NCBI RefSeq assembly: GCF_022808715.1
Contig: NZ_JAKZKX010000004.1
Coordinates: 124,001-188,000, forward strand
DNA from: Fundidesulfovibrio agrisoli
Lineage (GTDB): Bacteria > Desulfobacterota > Desulfovibrionia > Desulfovibrionales > Desulfovibrionaceae
DNA length: 64,000 nt
Direction of reading: 5' to 3'
Shown here in pieces: positions 43,570-51,720 of this stretch. Under the pieces are notes generated by a model. It was given only the letters and a program-made list of their open reading frames with translations, ran no database searches and had not been told where the DNA came from. Both the position numbers and the translations under genes were made by a program. The number at the start of each line of letters is the position of its first letter. The first letter of the stretch is position 1.

Positions 43570-44766
43570 ATGGCGGCGCCCACGACCTTCAACATACTGA
43601 TGTACTCCCACGACACCTACGGGCTCGGGCACATCCGCAGGACCATGGCCATAGCGAGCCACCTGCGGCGCACGGGCGTCAACGTGCTCATCCTCACCGG
43701 GTCGCCCCTGGTGGGCCGGTTCGACTTCCCCGAAGGGGTGGACTTCGTGCGCATCCCTGGGATGATCAAGAAGACCAACGACGAATACCTGCCTCTTTCC
43801 GTTCGCATGAGCGCGGCCCACGCCCTGAACATCCGGCGCAACATCATCGTTGCCACGGCCAAGGCCTTCCAGCCGCACCTCTTCATAGTGGACAAGGCCC
43901 CCCTGGGCCTCAAGAAGGAGGTGCTGCCCACGCTCAAGTGGCTCAAGCGCCGCCTGCCGCAATGCCGCACCATCCTGGGCCTGCGGGACATCATGGACGA
44001 CGCCGAGTCCACCAGGAAGGACTGGCGCGACAAGGGCATCTACGACGTGCTGGACCGCTTCTACTCCGAGATATGGGTCTACGGAAACCGCGACTACTAC
44101 GACCCCATCGCGGAATACGAGATCCCCGAGGCCGTTGGCGCCAAGATGTTCTTCACGGGCTACATCCCCCGGGCCCTGCCCAAGCGGGGCAAGATGCTGG
44201 AGATGCGCCAGGAGGAGCACCTGCACCAGAAGGAGCGCCTGGTGCTTGTGACCACGGGCGGCGGCGGCGACGGCTACCCCCTCATGGACGCCTACCTGAG
44301 CATGCTCGAAAACATGGAGAACCCGCCCTTCCGCTCCATCCTGGTCTCGGGGCCGTTCATGCCCAAGCCCATGCGCGAGGAGGTGCACCGCCGGGCCAAG
44401 AAGCTCAAGGCGCACTTCTACCACTTCCACAGGCGCATGGAGGCGCTCATGGGCCTGGCCGACGTGGTGGTCTCCATGGGCGGCTACAACACCACCTGCG
44501 AAATACTTTCCCTGCGCAAGCCCTCCCTGGTCGTCCCCCGCGAGGAGCCCCGGCTGGAGCAACGCATCCGGGCCGAGGTGTTCAAGAGCCACGGGCTCAT
44601 CGACTTCCTGCCCTGGGCCGACCTGACCCCGGAGAACCTGGGCCAGAAGGTGGGCGCGCTCATCGCCAACCCCCAGTCCTGCTGCCGGGGCATCGAGGGC
44701 TTCACGTTCACCGGGCTGGAGGCCATCTCCTCCCGTCTGGCCGAGTTCAGGGGGCTGCATCCATGA
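43570..44766 (+). CDS. MurG/GT28-like glycosyltransferase
   Basis: A 398-residue GT-B protein, first of a coupled six-gene cassette. The N-terminus NILMYSHDTYGLGHIRRTMAIASHLRR has the glycine-rich acceptor loop, and the C-terminal half reads TTGGGGDGYPL then VSMGGYNTTCEILSLRKPSLVVP, the donor-site signature of GT28/MurG-type enzymes. Length is about 40 residues above MurG. The ATG at 43570 has only a weak GGGG upstream. Its stop overlaps the next start (ATGA at 44763-44766). It resembles the gene at 47703-48863, which shares the YNTT motif. Confidence 0.85.
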   Translation: MAAPTTFNILMYSHDTYGLGHIRRTMAIASHLRRTGVNVLILTGSPLVGRFDFPEGVDFVRIPGMIKKTNDEYLPLSVRMSAAHALNIRRNIIVATAKAFQPHLFIVDKAPLGLKKEVLPTLKWLKRRLPQCRTILGLRDIMDDAESTRKDWRDKGIYDVLDRFYSEIWVYGNRDYYDPIAEYEIPEAVGAKMFFTGYIPRALPKRGKMLEMRQEEHLHQKERLVLVTTGGGGDGYPLMDAYLSMLENMENPPFRSILVSGPFMPKPMREEVHRRAKKLKAHFYHFHRRMEALMGLADVVVSMGGYNTTCEILSLRKPSLVVPREEPRLEQRIRAEVFKSHGLIDFLPWADLTPENLGQKVGALIANPQSCCRGIEGFTFTGLEAISSRLAEFRGLHP

Positions 44767-45995
44767 AGCGCCCCGTTCTGGGGATGATCCTCAAAGGCTA
44801 TCCGCGCATTTCCGAGACGTTCATATCCAACGAGATCGAGCTGCTGGAGGCCCAGGGCTTCGACATCCGCATCCTCTCCATGCGCCACCCCCGCGAGGAC
44901 TTCACGCACGAGTCGGTCAAGCGCATCAAGGCCCCCAGGCACTACCTGCCCGAGACCATCCAGGGCAACGCGGGCAGGCTCCTGGCCGCCAACCTGCTCT
45001 GCGCCCTGCGCTCGCCCGCGCGCTACGCCAGGGGCCTGGCGGAGATGCTCAGGCGCATCGTCCGCACCCGCAAGGCCACCACGGCCAAGCACCTGCTCCA
45101 GGCCGGGTATCTGGCCGCGCGGGTGCTGCCCGGCTCCGGGGTCACGCACCTGCACGCGCACTTCGCGCACTCGCCCACCTCGGTGGCCGTTTTCACGTCT
45201 CTGCTTACGGGGCTGCCCTACAGCTTCACCGCCCACGCCAAGGACATCTACACCCAGGACCCGGCCCGCCTCACCGAGAAGATCGCCGGGGCGCGCTTCG
45301 TGGCCACCTGCACCGGCTACAACAAGGACTACCTGGCGAAGCTCAATCCGAACGGCACGCCCATCCACCGGGTCTACCACGGCATCGACGTGCGCCTGTT
45401 CTCGCCCGTGGCGCATAGGCACAAAAGCGGCGAGGCCTTCGAGATACTCACCGTGGCCCGGCTGACGCCGAAAAAAGGCCTGCCCACGGTGCTGCGCGCC
45501 GTGGCGGAGCTGGTGAGGCGCGGCCACCCCGTGCGCCACACCATCATCGGCACCGGCGAGGAGAGAGAGGCCCTCCAGTCCCTGGCCGGGGAGTTGGGGA
45601 TCAGCGATGCGATCGACTGGCTTGGCGTGCAGGCCCACGAGGTGGTGGTTGCGCGCATGAGCCGGGCGGACCTGTTCCTGCTGGGCTGCGAGGTCAGCGG
45701 CAACGGGGACCGCGACGGCATCCCCAACGTGCTGGTGGAGGCCATGGCCATGGGCCTGCCCGTGGCGGCAACCGCCGTCTCGGCCATCCCGGAGCTGATC
45801 GTGGACGGCGAGCACGGGCTGCTGGTCCCCCCCGGGGACCACCTGGCCCTGGCCGATGCGGCCGAGCGCCTGCTCACCGACGAGGCGCTGCGGGCCATAG
45901 TGATCCCCGCCGCGCTGGAGCGCGTGCGCGAAAATTTCGACAACCGCAGGCTCGTGGGCGAGCTGGCCGCGATCTTCCGCGCAGCCATGTCATGA
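44763..45995 (+). CDS. GT4 glycosyltransferase
   Basis: A 410-residue GT-B protein. GT4 features: ILKGYPRISETFISNEIELLEAQG, LHAHFAHSPTSVAVF and ...YSFTAHAKDIY in the N-domain, then EILTVARLTPKKGLPTVLRA and IPNVLVEAMAMGLPVAATAVSAIPELI in the donor domain (E-x7-E). This subgroup transfers hexoses to polysaccharide intermediates. It overlaps both neighbours by four bases. Confidence 0.9.
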   Translation: MKRPVLGMILKGYPRISETFISNEIELLEAQGFDIRILSMRHPREDFTHESVKRIKAPRHYLPETIQGNAGRLLAANLLCALRSPARYARGLAEMLRRIVRTRKATTAKHLLQAGYLAARVLPGSGVTHLHAHFAHSPTSVAVFTSLLTGLPYSFTAHAKDIYTQDPARLTEKIAGARFVATCTGYNKDYLAKLNPNGTPIHRVYHGIDVRLFSPVAHRHKSGEAFEILTVARLTPKKGLPTVLRAVAELVRRGHPVRHTIIGTGEEREALQSLAGELGISDAIDWLGVQAHEVVVARMSRADLFLLGCEVSGNGDRDGIPNVLVEAMAMGLPVAATAVSAIPELIVDGEHGLLVPPGDHLALADAAERLLTDEALRAIVIPAALERVRENFDNRRLVGELAAIFRAAMS

Positions 45996-47116
45996 AGGCC
46001 GCCTTCTATTCCCCGTTCAAGCCCCTGGACCACCCCCGGCCCTCCGGCGACCAGACCACGGCGCTGGGCCTGACCGCGCACCTGCGCGCCAAGGGCCACA
46101 CGGTCGAGGTCGCCAGCCGCTTCCGGGCCCGCCACCTGGCGGAGCGCCCCTGGCTGTGGCCCCGGGCGTTCTGGGAGGCCTGGCGCGCGGGTAAAACACA
46201 CGCGGACGTCTGGCTGACGCACCACGCCTATTACAAATCCCCCGACGTGATCGGGCCGTGGGCCGCCCGGCGCATGGGCGTTCCCTACGCCGTGTTCCAG
46301 GGAATCTATTCCACCAAGCGGCGCAAGAATCTCACCACACGCCTTGGCTTCGAGCTCAACCGCCGCTCCCTGCTGGCCGCTGACGTGGTGTTCTCCAACC
46401 GCAGGCTGGACGTGGAGAACCTGCGCCGCCTGCTGCCCGAGGAGAAGATCGTCTACGTGGCCCCCGGCATCGACCCCGAGGCCTTCCGGCGCGACCCGGG
46501 CGCGGGCGCTGCGCTGAGGGAAAGCCTGGGCGCGGGCGGCAGGCCCGTGATCGCCTGCGTGGCCATGATGCGCGACGACGTGAAGGCCCAGGGCCTGCGC
46601 TACCTCATCACCCGCTTGGGCCGCCTGGAGCGGGATTTTCTGCTGCTCTTGGCGGGCGACGGTGAGACCCGCCCCGAAATGGAGGCCCTGGCCCGGGAGC
46701 ATCTGCCCGGCCGCTCGGCCTTCGTGGGGCAGGTGCCGCGCGGCGAACTGGGCCGGATCTACAGCGCAGCGGACCTGTTCGTCTTCCCCGGCATCCGGGA
46801 GAGCCTGGGCATGGTCTACCTGGAGGCCCAGGCCGCCGGGTTGCCCGTGGTGGCCTTCGACAACGGCGGCATCCCCGAGGTGGCCGCCCACGGGGAGACG
46901 GGCTTTTTGACTCCTCCCTTCGACGACGAGGCCTTCCTGAGCGCGGTGGCCCGCCTTCTGGACGACGCAGCCATGTGCCAGGCCATGGGAGTGGCGGCCC
47001 GGCAATACGTGTGTGAAAAGCACGACGCCCGCCGCAACTTCGACGTGGTGGAGGAGCGCCTGCGCCTGCTGGTGGAGGAGCGCCGTAACGCCCGATATCC
47101 GGGGGGCAGGGCGTGA
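45992..47116 (+). CDS. GT4 glycosyltransferase
   Basis: A 374-residue GT-B protein with SGDQTTALGLTAHLRAKGHTVE-like N-domain (note PSGDQTTALGL), ADLFVFPGIRESLGMVYLEAQAAGLPVVAF as donor site and APGIDPEAF as hinge. It is clearly a different GT4 subgroup from the previous gene. Four-base ATGA overlaps at both ends make it part of the coupled cassette. The substrate is unknown. Confidence 0.9.
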   Translation: MKAAFYSPFKPLDHPRPSGDQTTALGLTAHLRAKGHTVEVASRFRARHLAERPWLWPRAFWEAWRAGKTHADVWLTHHAYYKSPDVIGPWAARRMGVPYAVFQGIYSTKRRKNLTTRLGFELNRRSLLAADVVFSNRRLDVENLRRLLPEEKIVYVAPGIDPEAFRRDPGAGAALRESLGAGGRPVIACVAMMRDDVKAQGLRYLITRLGRLERDFLLLLAGDGETRPEMEALAREHLPGRSAFVGQVPRGELGRIYSAADLFVFPGIRESLGMVYLEAQAAGLPVVAFDNGGIPEVAAHGETGFLTPPFDDEAFLSAVARLLDDAAMCQAMGVAARQYVCEKHDARRNFDVVEERLRLLVEERRNARYPGGRA

Positions 47117-47706
47117 GCGCGCTCATCGCCCTGGTGCGCCACGGCCGCACCGCCTGGAACGAGGAGCGCCGCATCCAGGGCCGGGCCGACTCCCCGCTGA
47201 CGGAGGATGGCGCGCGCGAGGTGGCCGCCTGGCCCGCAACCCTCGCGGGTTACGGCTTTTCAGCGCTCTATTCCAGCCCCATCGGGCGCGCCGCGCTCAC
47301 CGCCGAGGCCCTCGGCCGGGGGCTCGGGCTTTCGGTGCGCATGGAGCCTGGGCTCGTGGAGCAGGAGTTCGGCTCCTGGACCGGGCTTACCGTGCCCGAA
47401 CTGCGCTCGGCCGGGCTGCTCGCCCCGCAGGAGGCCGCAGGCTGGGCCTTCACCCCCCCGGGCGGGGAGGCGCGCACCGAGGTGCTGGCCCGCTCCTGGG
47501 AGGCCCTGTCGCGCCTTGGCCGCGCGCACGAGGGCCGGTCCATCCTGGCCGTGACCCACGAGGGCGTGGTCCGCGCCGTTCTCTACGCCCTGCTCGGGCG
47601 GGACTACCTGCCCACGGAGCCCAAAATCCTCGCCCCGCGCGCCCTGCACCTGCTGCGCGCCGAGGGCGGCTGCCTGGCCATCGAGGCCATGAACCTGCCG
47701 CTATGA
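47113..47706 (+). CDS. Histidine phosphatase (phosphoglycerate mutase-like)
   Basis: A 197-residue protein starting at GTG 47113, which overlaps the previous stop (GTGA). The catalytic motif is LVRHGRTAWNEERRIQGRADSPLTEDG, with LYSSPIGRAALTAEAL and the second catalytic His in LAVTHEGVVRAVL. It belongs to the RHG phosphatase branch rather than glycolytic mutase. Its place among glycosyltransferases suggests removal of phosphate from a sugar or lipid carrier intermediate. That role is an inference from context. Confidence 0.88.
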   Translation: MSALIALVRHGRTAWNEERRIQGRADSPLTEDGAREVAAWPATLAGYGFSALYSSPIGRAALTAEALGRGLGLSVRMEPGLVEQEFGSWTGLTVPELRSAGLLAPQEAAGWAFTPPGGEARTEVLARSWEALSRLGRAHEGRSILAVTHEGVVRAVLYALLGRDYLPTEPKILAPRALHLLRAEGGCLAIEAMNLPL

Positions 47707-48863
47707 ACATCGTCTTCTACTGCCAGCACGTGCTCGGCCTGGGGCACTACATGCGCAGCCTGGCCATCGTGCGGGCCCTGGCCCCGCACCGCGTCGTCTT
47801 CGTCACGGGCGGGCCGGACGTGCCCGCCGGGCTCGGCCCGCATGTTGTGCACGAGCGGCTGCCCGTGCTCAGCATGGACGAGGAATTCTCGCAGATGCTG
47901 GCCCAGGGCGACCCCGAGGCCGTCAAGTCGGAGCGCCGCGAGCGGCTGCTGGCCATCCTGGAGCGCGAGCGCCCGGACGCCTTCGTGGTGGAGCTCTATC
48001 CCTTCGGCAGGCGGGCCTTCGAATTCGAGCTGGTCCCGGCGCTGCAGGCCATCCGGGAAGGCGCCTTCGGCAGGCCCCGGGTGCTGTGCAGCCTGCGCGA
48101 CATCCTGGTGGAGAAGGCCGACCCCGGGAAGTACCAGGCCCGCGTGCTCAAGCGGCTCGAGGAATTCTTCGACGGCTTGCTGGTGCACTCCGACCCGGCG
48201 CTCTTCCCCCTGGAGGAGACCTTCCCCCGCGCCCGTGAGATTACCATTCCGGTTGAATACACCGGGTTCGTGGTGGAGCGGCCCACCCCCGGAGCCCGGG
48301 AGCGCGTGCGCGCGGAACTGGGCCTGACCATTGGGGATACGCTCATCGTGGCCAGCGCCGGTGGCGGCAAGGTGGGCTCCGAGCTGCTGTTCTCGGCGGT
48401 GGCCGCCTACCCGTTGCTTACGCTTTTCCCGGAACCGCGCCTGGAGGTTTTCAGCGGACCGTTCCTTGACGAAACGGTCTATAAGCGGTTAGGGGCCGAT
48501 GCCTGCCCGCACTCGGGCATCCGGGTGTCCCGATTCGCCGGGAACTTCCCCGACCTCCTGGCCGGAGCTGATGTCTCCCTGTCGCTGGCCGGATACAACA
48601 CGACGATGAACGTCCTCGCTGCCGGGGTTCCGGCGCTGGTCTGGCCTTTCGCCCAGAACCGTGAGCAGTCCATGCGCGCGCTGCGGTTGCAGTCCATGGG
48701 CGCGCTGGGCGTTCTCGGGCAGGCCGACCTGGAGCCGGCCCGCCTGGCCCGGCTCGTGGAGGCCCTGGCCCGCGGGGGCCGCCCCGAAGGGGGCTGCCCG
48801 GTGCGCCTGGACGGCGCGGAGCGGGCCGCGCGGTTGATCCTCCACGGACAACGGCGGCTGTAA
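47703..48863 (+). CDS. MurG/GT28-like glycosyltransferase
   Basis: A 386-residue GT-B protein: CQHVLGLGHYMRSLAIVRAL at the N-terminus, VASAGGGKVGSELL and LSLAGYNTTMNVLAAGVPALVWPF in the donor domain. It parallels the first gene of the cassette (GLGH and YNTT motifs) but is clearly diverged. ATGA overlap with the phosphatase gene. It ends 29 bases before the deacetylase. Confidence 0.85.
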   Translation: MNIVFYCQHVLGLGHYMRSLAIVRALAPHRVVFVTGGPDVPAGLGPHVVHERLPVLSMDEEFSQMLAQGDPEAVKSERRERLLAILERERPDAFVVELYPFGRRAFEFELVPALQAIREGAFGRPRVLCSLRDILVEKADPGKYQARVLKRLEEFFDGLLVHSDPALFPLEETFPRAREITIPVEYTGFVVERPTPGARERVRAELGLTIGDTLIVASAGGGKVGSELLFSAVAAYPLLTLFPEPRLEVFSGPFLDETVYKRLGADACPHSGIRVSRFAGNFPDLLAGADVSLSLAGYNTTMNVLAAGVPALVWPFAQNREQSMRALRLQSMGALGVLGQADLEPARLARLVEALARGGRPEGGCPVRLDGAERAARLILHGQRRL

Positions 48864-48892
48864 CATTCTAACCAACGGCATCTCAGGTTTCC

Positions 48893-49687
48893 ATGATCGT
48901 CTCCAACAATGTCTCTCCCATTTGGCTGGCCATCCCCGACAACTACCGCACCCGGCTGATCCAGGCCGCCGAACTGGGCCTGTCCCAGGCTCCGGGCGGA
49001 CGCGCCCAGGTGTTCTTCCGCGCCGACGACGTTGCCGTGCCCGGCAACAGCTTCACCAAAATGGTGGGCATCTTCCGCGAGGGCGGCGCGCCCCTGTGCA
49101 TGGCCACGGTGCCCTCCTGGCTGACGGTGAGCCGCTGGCAGGCCCTGCTCAAGGAGGCCCGCGAGGACGAACTGTTCTGCTGGTGCCAGCACGGCTGGAG
49201 GCACATGAATTTCGAGCCCGTGGGGCAGAAGAAGCGCGAGTTCGGCCAGGCCCGCCCCGCCAAGGACAAGCGCCTGGACCTGACCAAGGGCTTCAAGCGC
49301 CTGGGCGAGATCATGGAGCAGCGCTTCACCCCGGTGTTCAGCCCGCCCTGGAACCGTTGCGACGGCGAATCCATGGCCGCCATGCCCGCCATCGGCTTCA
49401 GGGGGCTCTCCCGCACCGTAGGGGCCGGGCCCAACCCTCCCGAAAACCTGCCGGACTTCCCCGTGCGCATGGACCTGCACACCCGCAAGGAGCCCGACCC
49501 CCAGGCCTCCCTCGAAGCCATGCTCGATGAAATGCGCCAGGGCCTGGCCAGCGGCCGCCTGGGCGTCATGCTGCATCACCAGCGCATGAACGACGCGGCG
49601 GGCGTGTTCCTGGCCGCCCTCATCAAGGAGCTGGGCGCGCTGAAGGTCGATTTCACCGATTTCAGGCGGCTGCTGGCCGCCAGCTAG
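48893..49687 (+). CDS. Polysaccharide deacetylase-like protein, cytoplasmic
   Basis: A 264-residue protein with the NodB metal triad: FFRADDVAVPG (Asp-Asp, near residue 43), CQHGWRHMNF (HxxxH near 103), and FSPPWNRCD where the domain continues. The usual TFDDG is replaced by FRADDV, and the fold appears compact. There is no signal peptide, so it acts in the cytoplasm, in contrast to the Tat enzyme at 27214-28278. It probably deacetylates a sugar in the precursor made by the four glycosyltransferases upstream. Confidence 0.8.
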   Translation: MIVSNNVSPIWLAIPDNYRTRLIQAAELGLSQAPGGRAQVFFRADDVAVPGNSFTKMVGIFREGGAPLCMATVPSWLTVSRWQALLKEAREDELFCWCQHGWRHMNFEPVGQKKREFGQARPAKDKRLDLTKGFKRLGEIMEQRFTPVFSPPWNRCDGESMAAMPAIGFRGLSRTVGAGPNPPENLPDFPVRMDLHTRKEPDPQASLEAMLDEMRQGLASGRLGVMLHHQRMNDAAGVFLAALIKELGALKVDFTDFRRLLAAS

Positions 49688-49745
49688 AGCCTAGCCTCCC
49701 GGGCTGCCAATGGCTTCCGCCATGATCGCGAAGCCGTGAAGGATT

Positions 49746-49881
49746 CCAAAGGAACGAAGTTCCTTTGGCGGGAGAGTGCAGAGAGGGCGGAGCCCTCTTT
49801 GCCCGCCGGAGGCGTCATTTCATAGCCGGTAGGCTGGTGCTGCGAGAGCCTCCGGCGGCCAAGGGGAGTTCCTCCCCTTGG
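49746..49881. repeat. Cluster of inverted repeats after the glycan cassette
   Basis: Three perfect hairpins in 136 bases: CCAAAGGAAC/GTTCCTTTGG (49746-49755 and 49759-49768), AGAGGGC/GCCCTCT (about 49781-49797), and CCAAGGGGAG/CTCCCCTTGG (49859-49868 and 49872-49881). In addition GCCGGAGGC (49805-49813) pairs with GCCTCCGGC (49848-49856). The layout resembles a dispersed REP-type intergenic element more than a single terminator. Confidence 0.6.
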
Positions 49882-49902
49882 AACCCCAATCGGGAGCCCC
49901 TC

Positions 49903-50346
49903 ATGCGAAACGCCTTCATCCTCGTGGCCTTCGTGGCCGGGGCCCTGGTGCCCATCCAGGCCGGGCTCAACATCCAGCTGCGCAAGGTGCTGGGCGACCC
50001 CGTCCAGGCCTCCTTCATCTCCTTCCTGGTGGGCACGCTGGCCCTGGGCGTCTACAGCCTGGCGGCCAGACACACCTGGCCCTCGCTTACGGAAATGGCC
50101 TCCACGCCGCTGTGGCTCTGGACGGGCGGGCTGATGGGCGCGGCGTTCGTCACGGCCACGATCCTGGTTGGCCCCAGGCTTGGGGCCGCCTCCATGACGG
50201 CCTTCATGCTCATGGGGCAGCTGGTGGCCTCCGTGGTGCTGGACCACTACTCCTTCGTGGGCTACCCGGAGCACCCCGTGAGCTGGGCGCGCCTGGCGGG
50301 CGTGGGGCTGTTGGCGCTGGGGGCCTGGATGATCAAAGCATTCTGA
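49903..50346 (+). CDS. YdcZ/DUF606-type small membrane protein
   Basis: A 147-residue protein with four to five hydrophobic helices, half the length of a full drug/metabolite transporter. The helices MRNAFILVAFVAGALVPIQAG and ...FISFLVGTLALGVYSL match the YdcZ (DUF606) family, a small DMT-like transporter that works as a dimer. Substrate unknown. GGGAGC precedes the ATG. No partner copy is nearby. Confidence 0.85.
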   Translation: MRNAFILVAFVAGALVPIQAGLNIQLRKVLGDPVQASFISFLVGTLALGVYSLAARHTWPSLTEMASTPLWLWTGGLMGAAFVTATILVGPRLGAASMTAFMLMGQLVASVVLDHYSFVGYPEHPVSWARLAGVGLLALGAWMIKAF

Positions 50347-50358
50347 TCTGGAGAGCGG

Positions 50359-51021
50359 TCAGCGCCGCTCGAACAGGGCGTCGGCCGCGCTCAGGTTCCC
50401 ATCCTCGTCGAACCAGGGGCGGTAGAGCCCCCGCACCCTGAAGCCCCGGCCCTCCATCCAGTCCATGAGCTCGCCCGCCAGGGGCTGGCCCTTGTACATC
50501 CCCGCGAAGGAAACCTCGCACAGCACCCCCCGCACTCCGCCCAGGAGGCCCTCCGCGCCGCGCAGGGCCTCCAGTTCGTAGCCCTGCAGGTCCAGCTTGA
50601 TGAGCTGGGGCGAGTCGCGCAGATCCTCGTCCAGGCGCACCACCTGCACCTCGACGCGCCGGGCCACGCCCATGGGTTTGTCAGGGTGTTTCTGCAGGAT
50701 GGCGTCAGGCTCCAGCAGGGAGGAGCACGTCGCGCTCTCCAGTTCGTTGATGACCAGGCGCGCGGGCGCGGAGCCCAATGCCGCCTCGCGCAGGCGCACC
50801 CGGGCGTCGTCCTTGAAGCGCTTGCCCAGTTTGCGGGCCAGGCGGGGCAAGGGTTCGTAGGCCACCACGGAGCCCAGCGGGAGCAGCTCCAGCAGGCGGG
50901 CCACGGTGCGGCCCTTGTTGGCTCCGCCGTCCACAATCAGGGGGCTGGCTGAACCGGCCAGTGCGGCCAGGGCGGGGAAGGGGTCCTCGACGGGGAAGAG
51001 GGGCCAGGTCGTGCTGTTCAT
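50359..51021 (-). CDS. FkbM-family methyltransferase
   Basis: A 220-residue SAM-dependent methyltransferase. Motif I is LIVDGGANKGRTVARLL (DxGxNxG), followed by VVAYEPLPRLARKL, and FkbM-type VVRLDEDLRDSPQLIKLDLQGYELEALRGAEGLL. The family O-methylates sugars or polyketides and is common in glycan clusters. Convergent with the YdcZ gene. Confidence 0.88.
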   Translation of the reverse strand: MNSTTWPLFPVEDPFPALAALAGSASPLIVDGGANKGRTVARLLELLPLGSVVAYEPLPRLARKLGKRFKDDARVRLREAALGSAPARLVINELESATCSSLLEPDAILQKHPDKPMGVARRVEVQVVRLDEDLRDSPQLIKLDLQGYELEALRGAEGLLGGVRGVLCEVSFAGMYKGQPLAGELMDWMEGRGFRVRGLYRPWFDEDGNLSAADALFERR

Positions 51022-51086
51022 GGCGGGGGAGAGTAGATGCCTCGCGGCCTGCGGGCAAGGGGAGAGGGAAAATCAATTTTGATATT

Positions 51087-51105
51087 GACAATGAGAATCG
51101 TTTTC
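51087..51105 (+). promoter_or_regulatory. Fur box
   Basis: GACAATGAGAATCGTTTTC matches the 19-base Fur consensus GATAATGATAATCATTATC at 15 positions. It lies 93 bases upstream of the TPR-like gene, whose transcription should therefore be repressed when iron is plentiful. Confidence 0.75.
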
Positions 51106-51197
51106 AGTTAACCATGGCCAACGGGACACGGAAAGGGCAAGGCCCGAGGCGCACGCCAGGTCAGCCCTCCGCCCCAGCAGACGAGAGGAGTACCGCC

Positions 51198-51611
51198 ATG
51201 ACAACCAGATCATCCATCGGCTCTTCGGAGCGCCCACGGGATATGTTTTCGAGCATCCTCAAGCCCCTGGCCCAGGCCCAGAGCGATAGCTGCGGCTGCG
51301 GCGGCGGATGCCGGGCCAAGGCCATGACCCGCCTGAACCGCGAGGGCATGGAGGCCTGTCAGGCCGGCGACTTCGCCGGGGCGGACAAGCTGCTCTCGCA
51401 GGCCATAGGCATGGCCCGCAAGGCCGGAGTGTCCATGTACGAGGCCAAGATGCGCAACAACCTGGGCCTGGTGCACCTGCTGGCCAGCCGCCCGGACGAC
51501 GCCCGGCGCGAATTCGGAGCCGCGCTGGACCTGGTGGCGGGCAAACTCGGGCGCGAGAACCCGCTGTACAAGAAGATCGAAGGCAACATGAGCCAGACCC
51601 GGGCCGCCTGA
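51198..51611 (+). CDS. Iron-regulated Cys-motif/TPR-like small protein
   Basis: A 137-residue cytoplasmic protein. The N-terminal part carries DSCGCGGGC (three Cys and a run of Gly, near residue 31), which could hold a metal. Two to three helical repeats follow (NREGMEACQAGDFAGADKLLSQAIGMARKAGVS and KMRNNLGLVHLLASRPDDARREFGAALDL), typical of TPR. The start at 51198 has AGAGGAG eight bases upstream. A Fur box lies in the promoter. The role is probably in iron stress; no known family name comes to mind. Confidence 0.75.
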   Translation: MTTRSSIGSSERPRDMFSSILKPLAQAQSDSCGCGGGCRAKAMTRLNREGMEACQAGDFAGADKLLSQAIGMARKAGVSMYEAKMRNNLGLVHLLASRPDDARREFGAALDLVAGKLGRENPLYKKIEGNMSQTRAA

Positions 51612-51720
51612 GGGCCGTAGCAAATTCCCTCCCACCGCCTTGCCGTAGGCCGGGTTTCGCGCGAGCCGTTCGCGCGGGGCCCGGCCGAACATTTCTGGAA
51701 AAATGAGAAACGCGCCCGGC

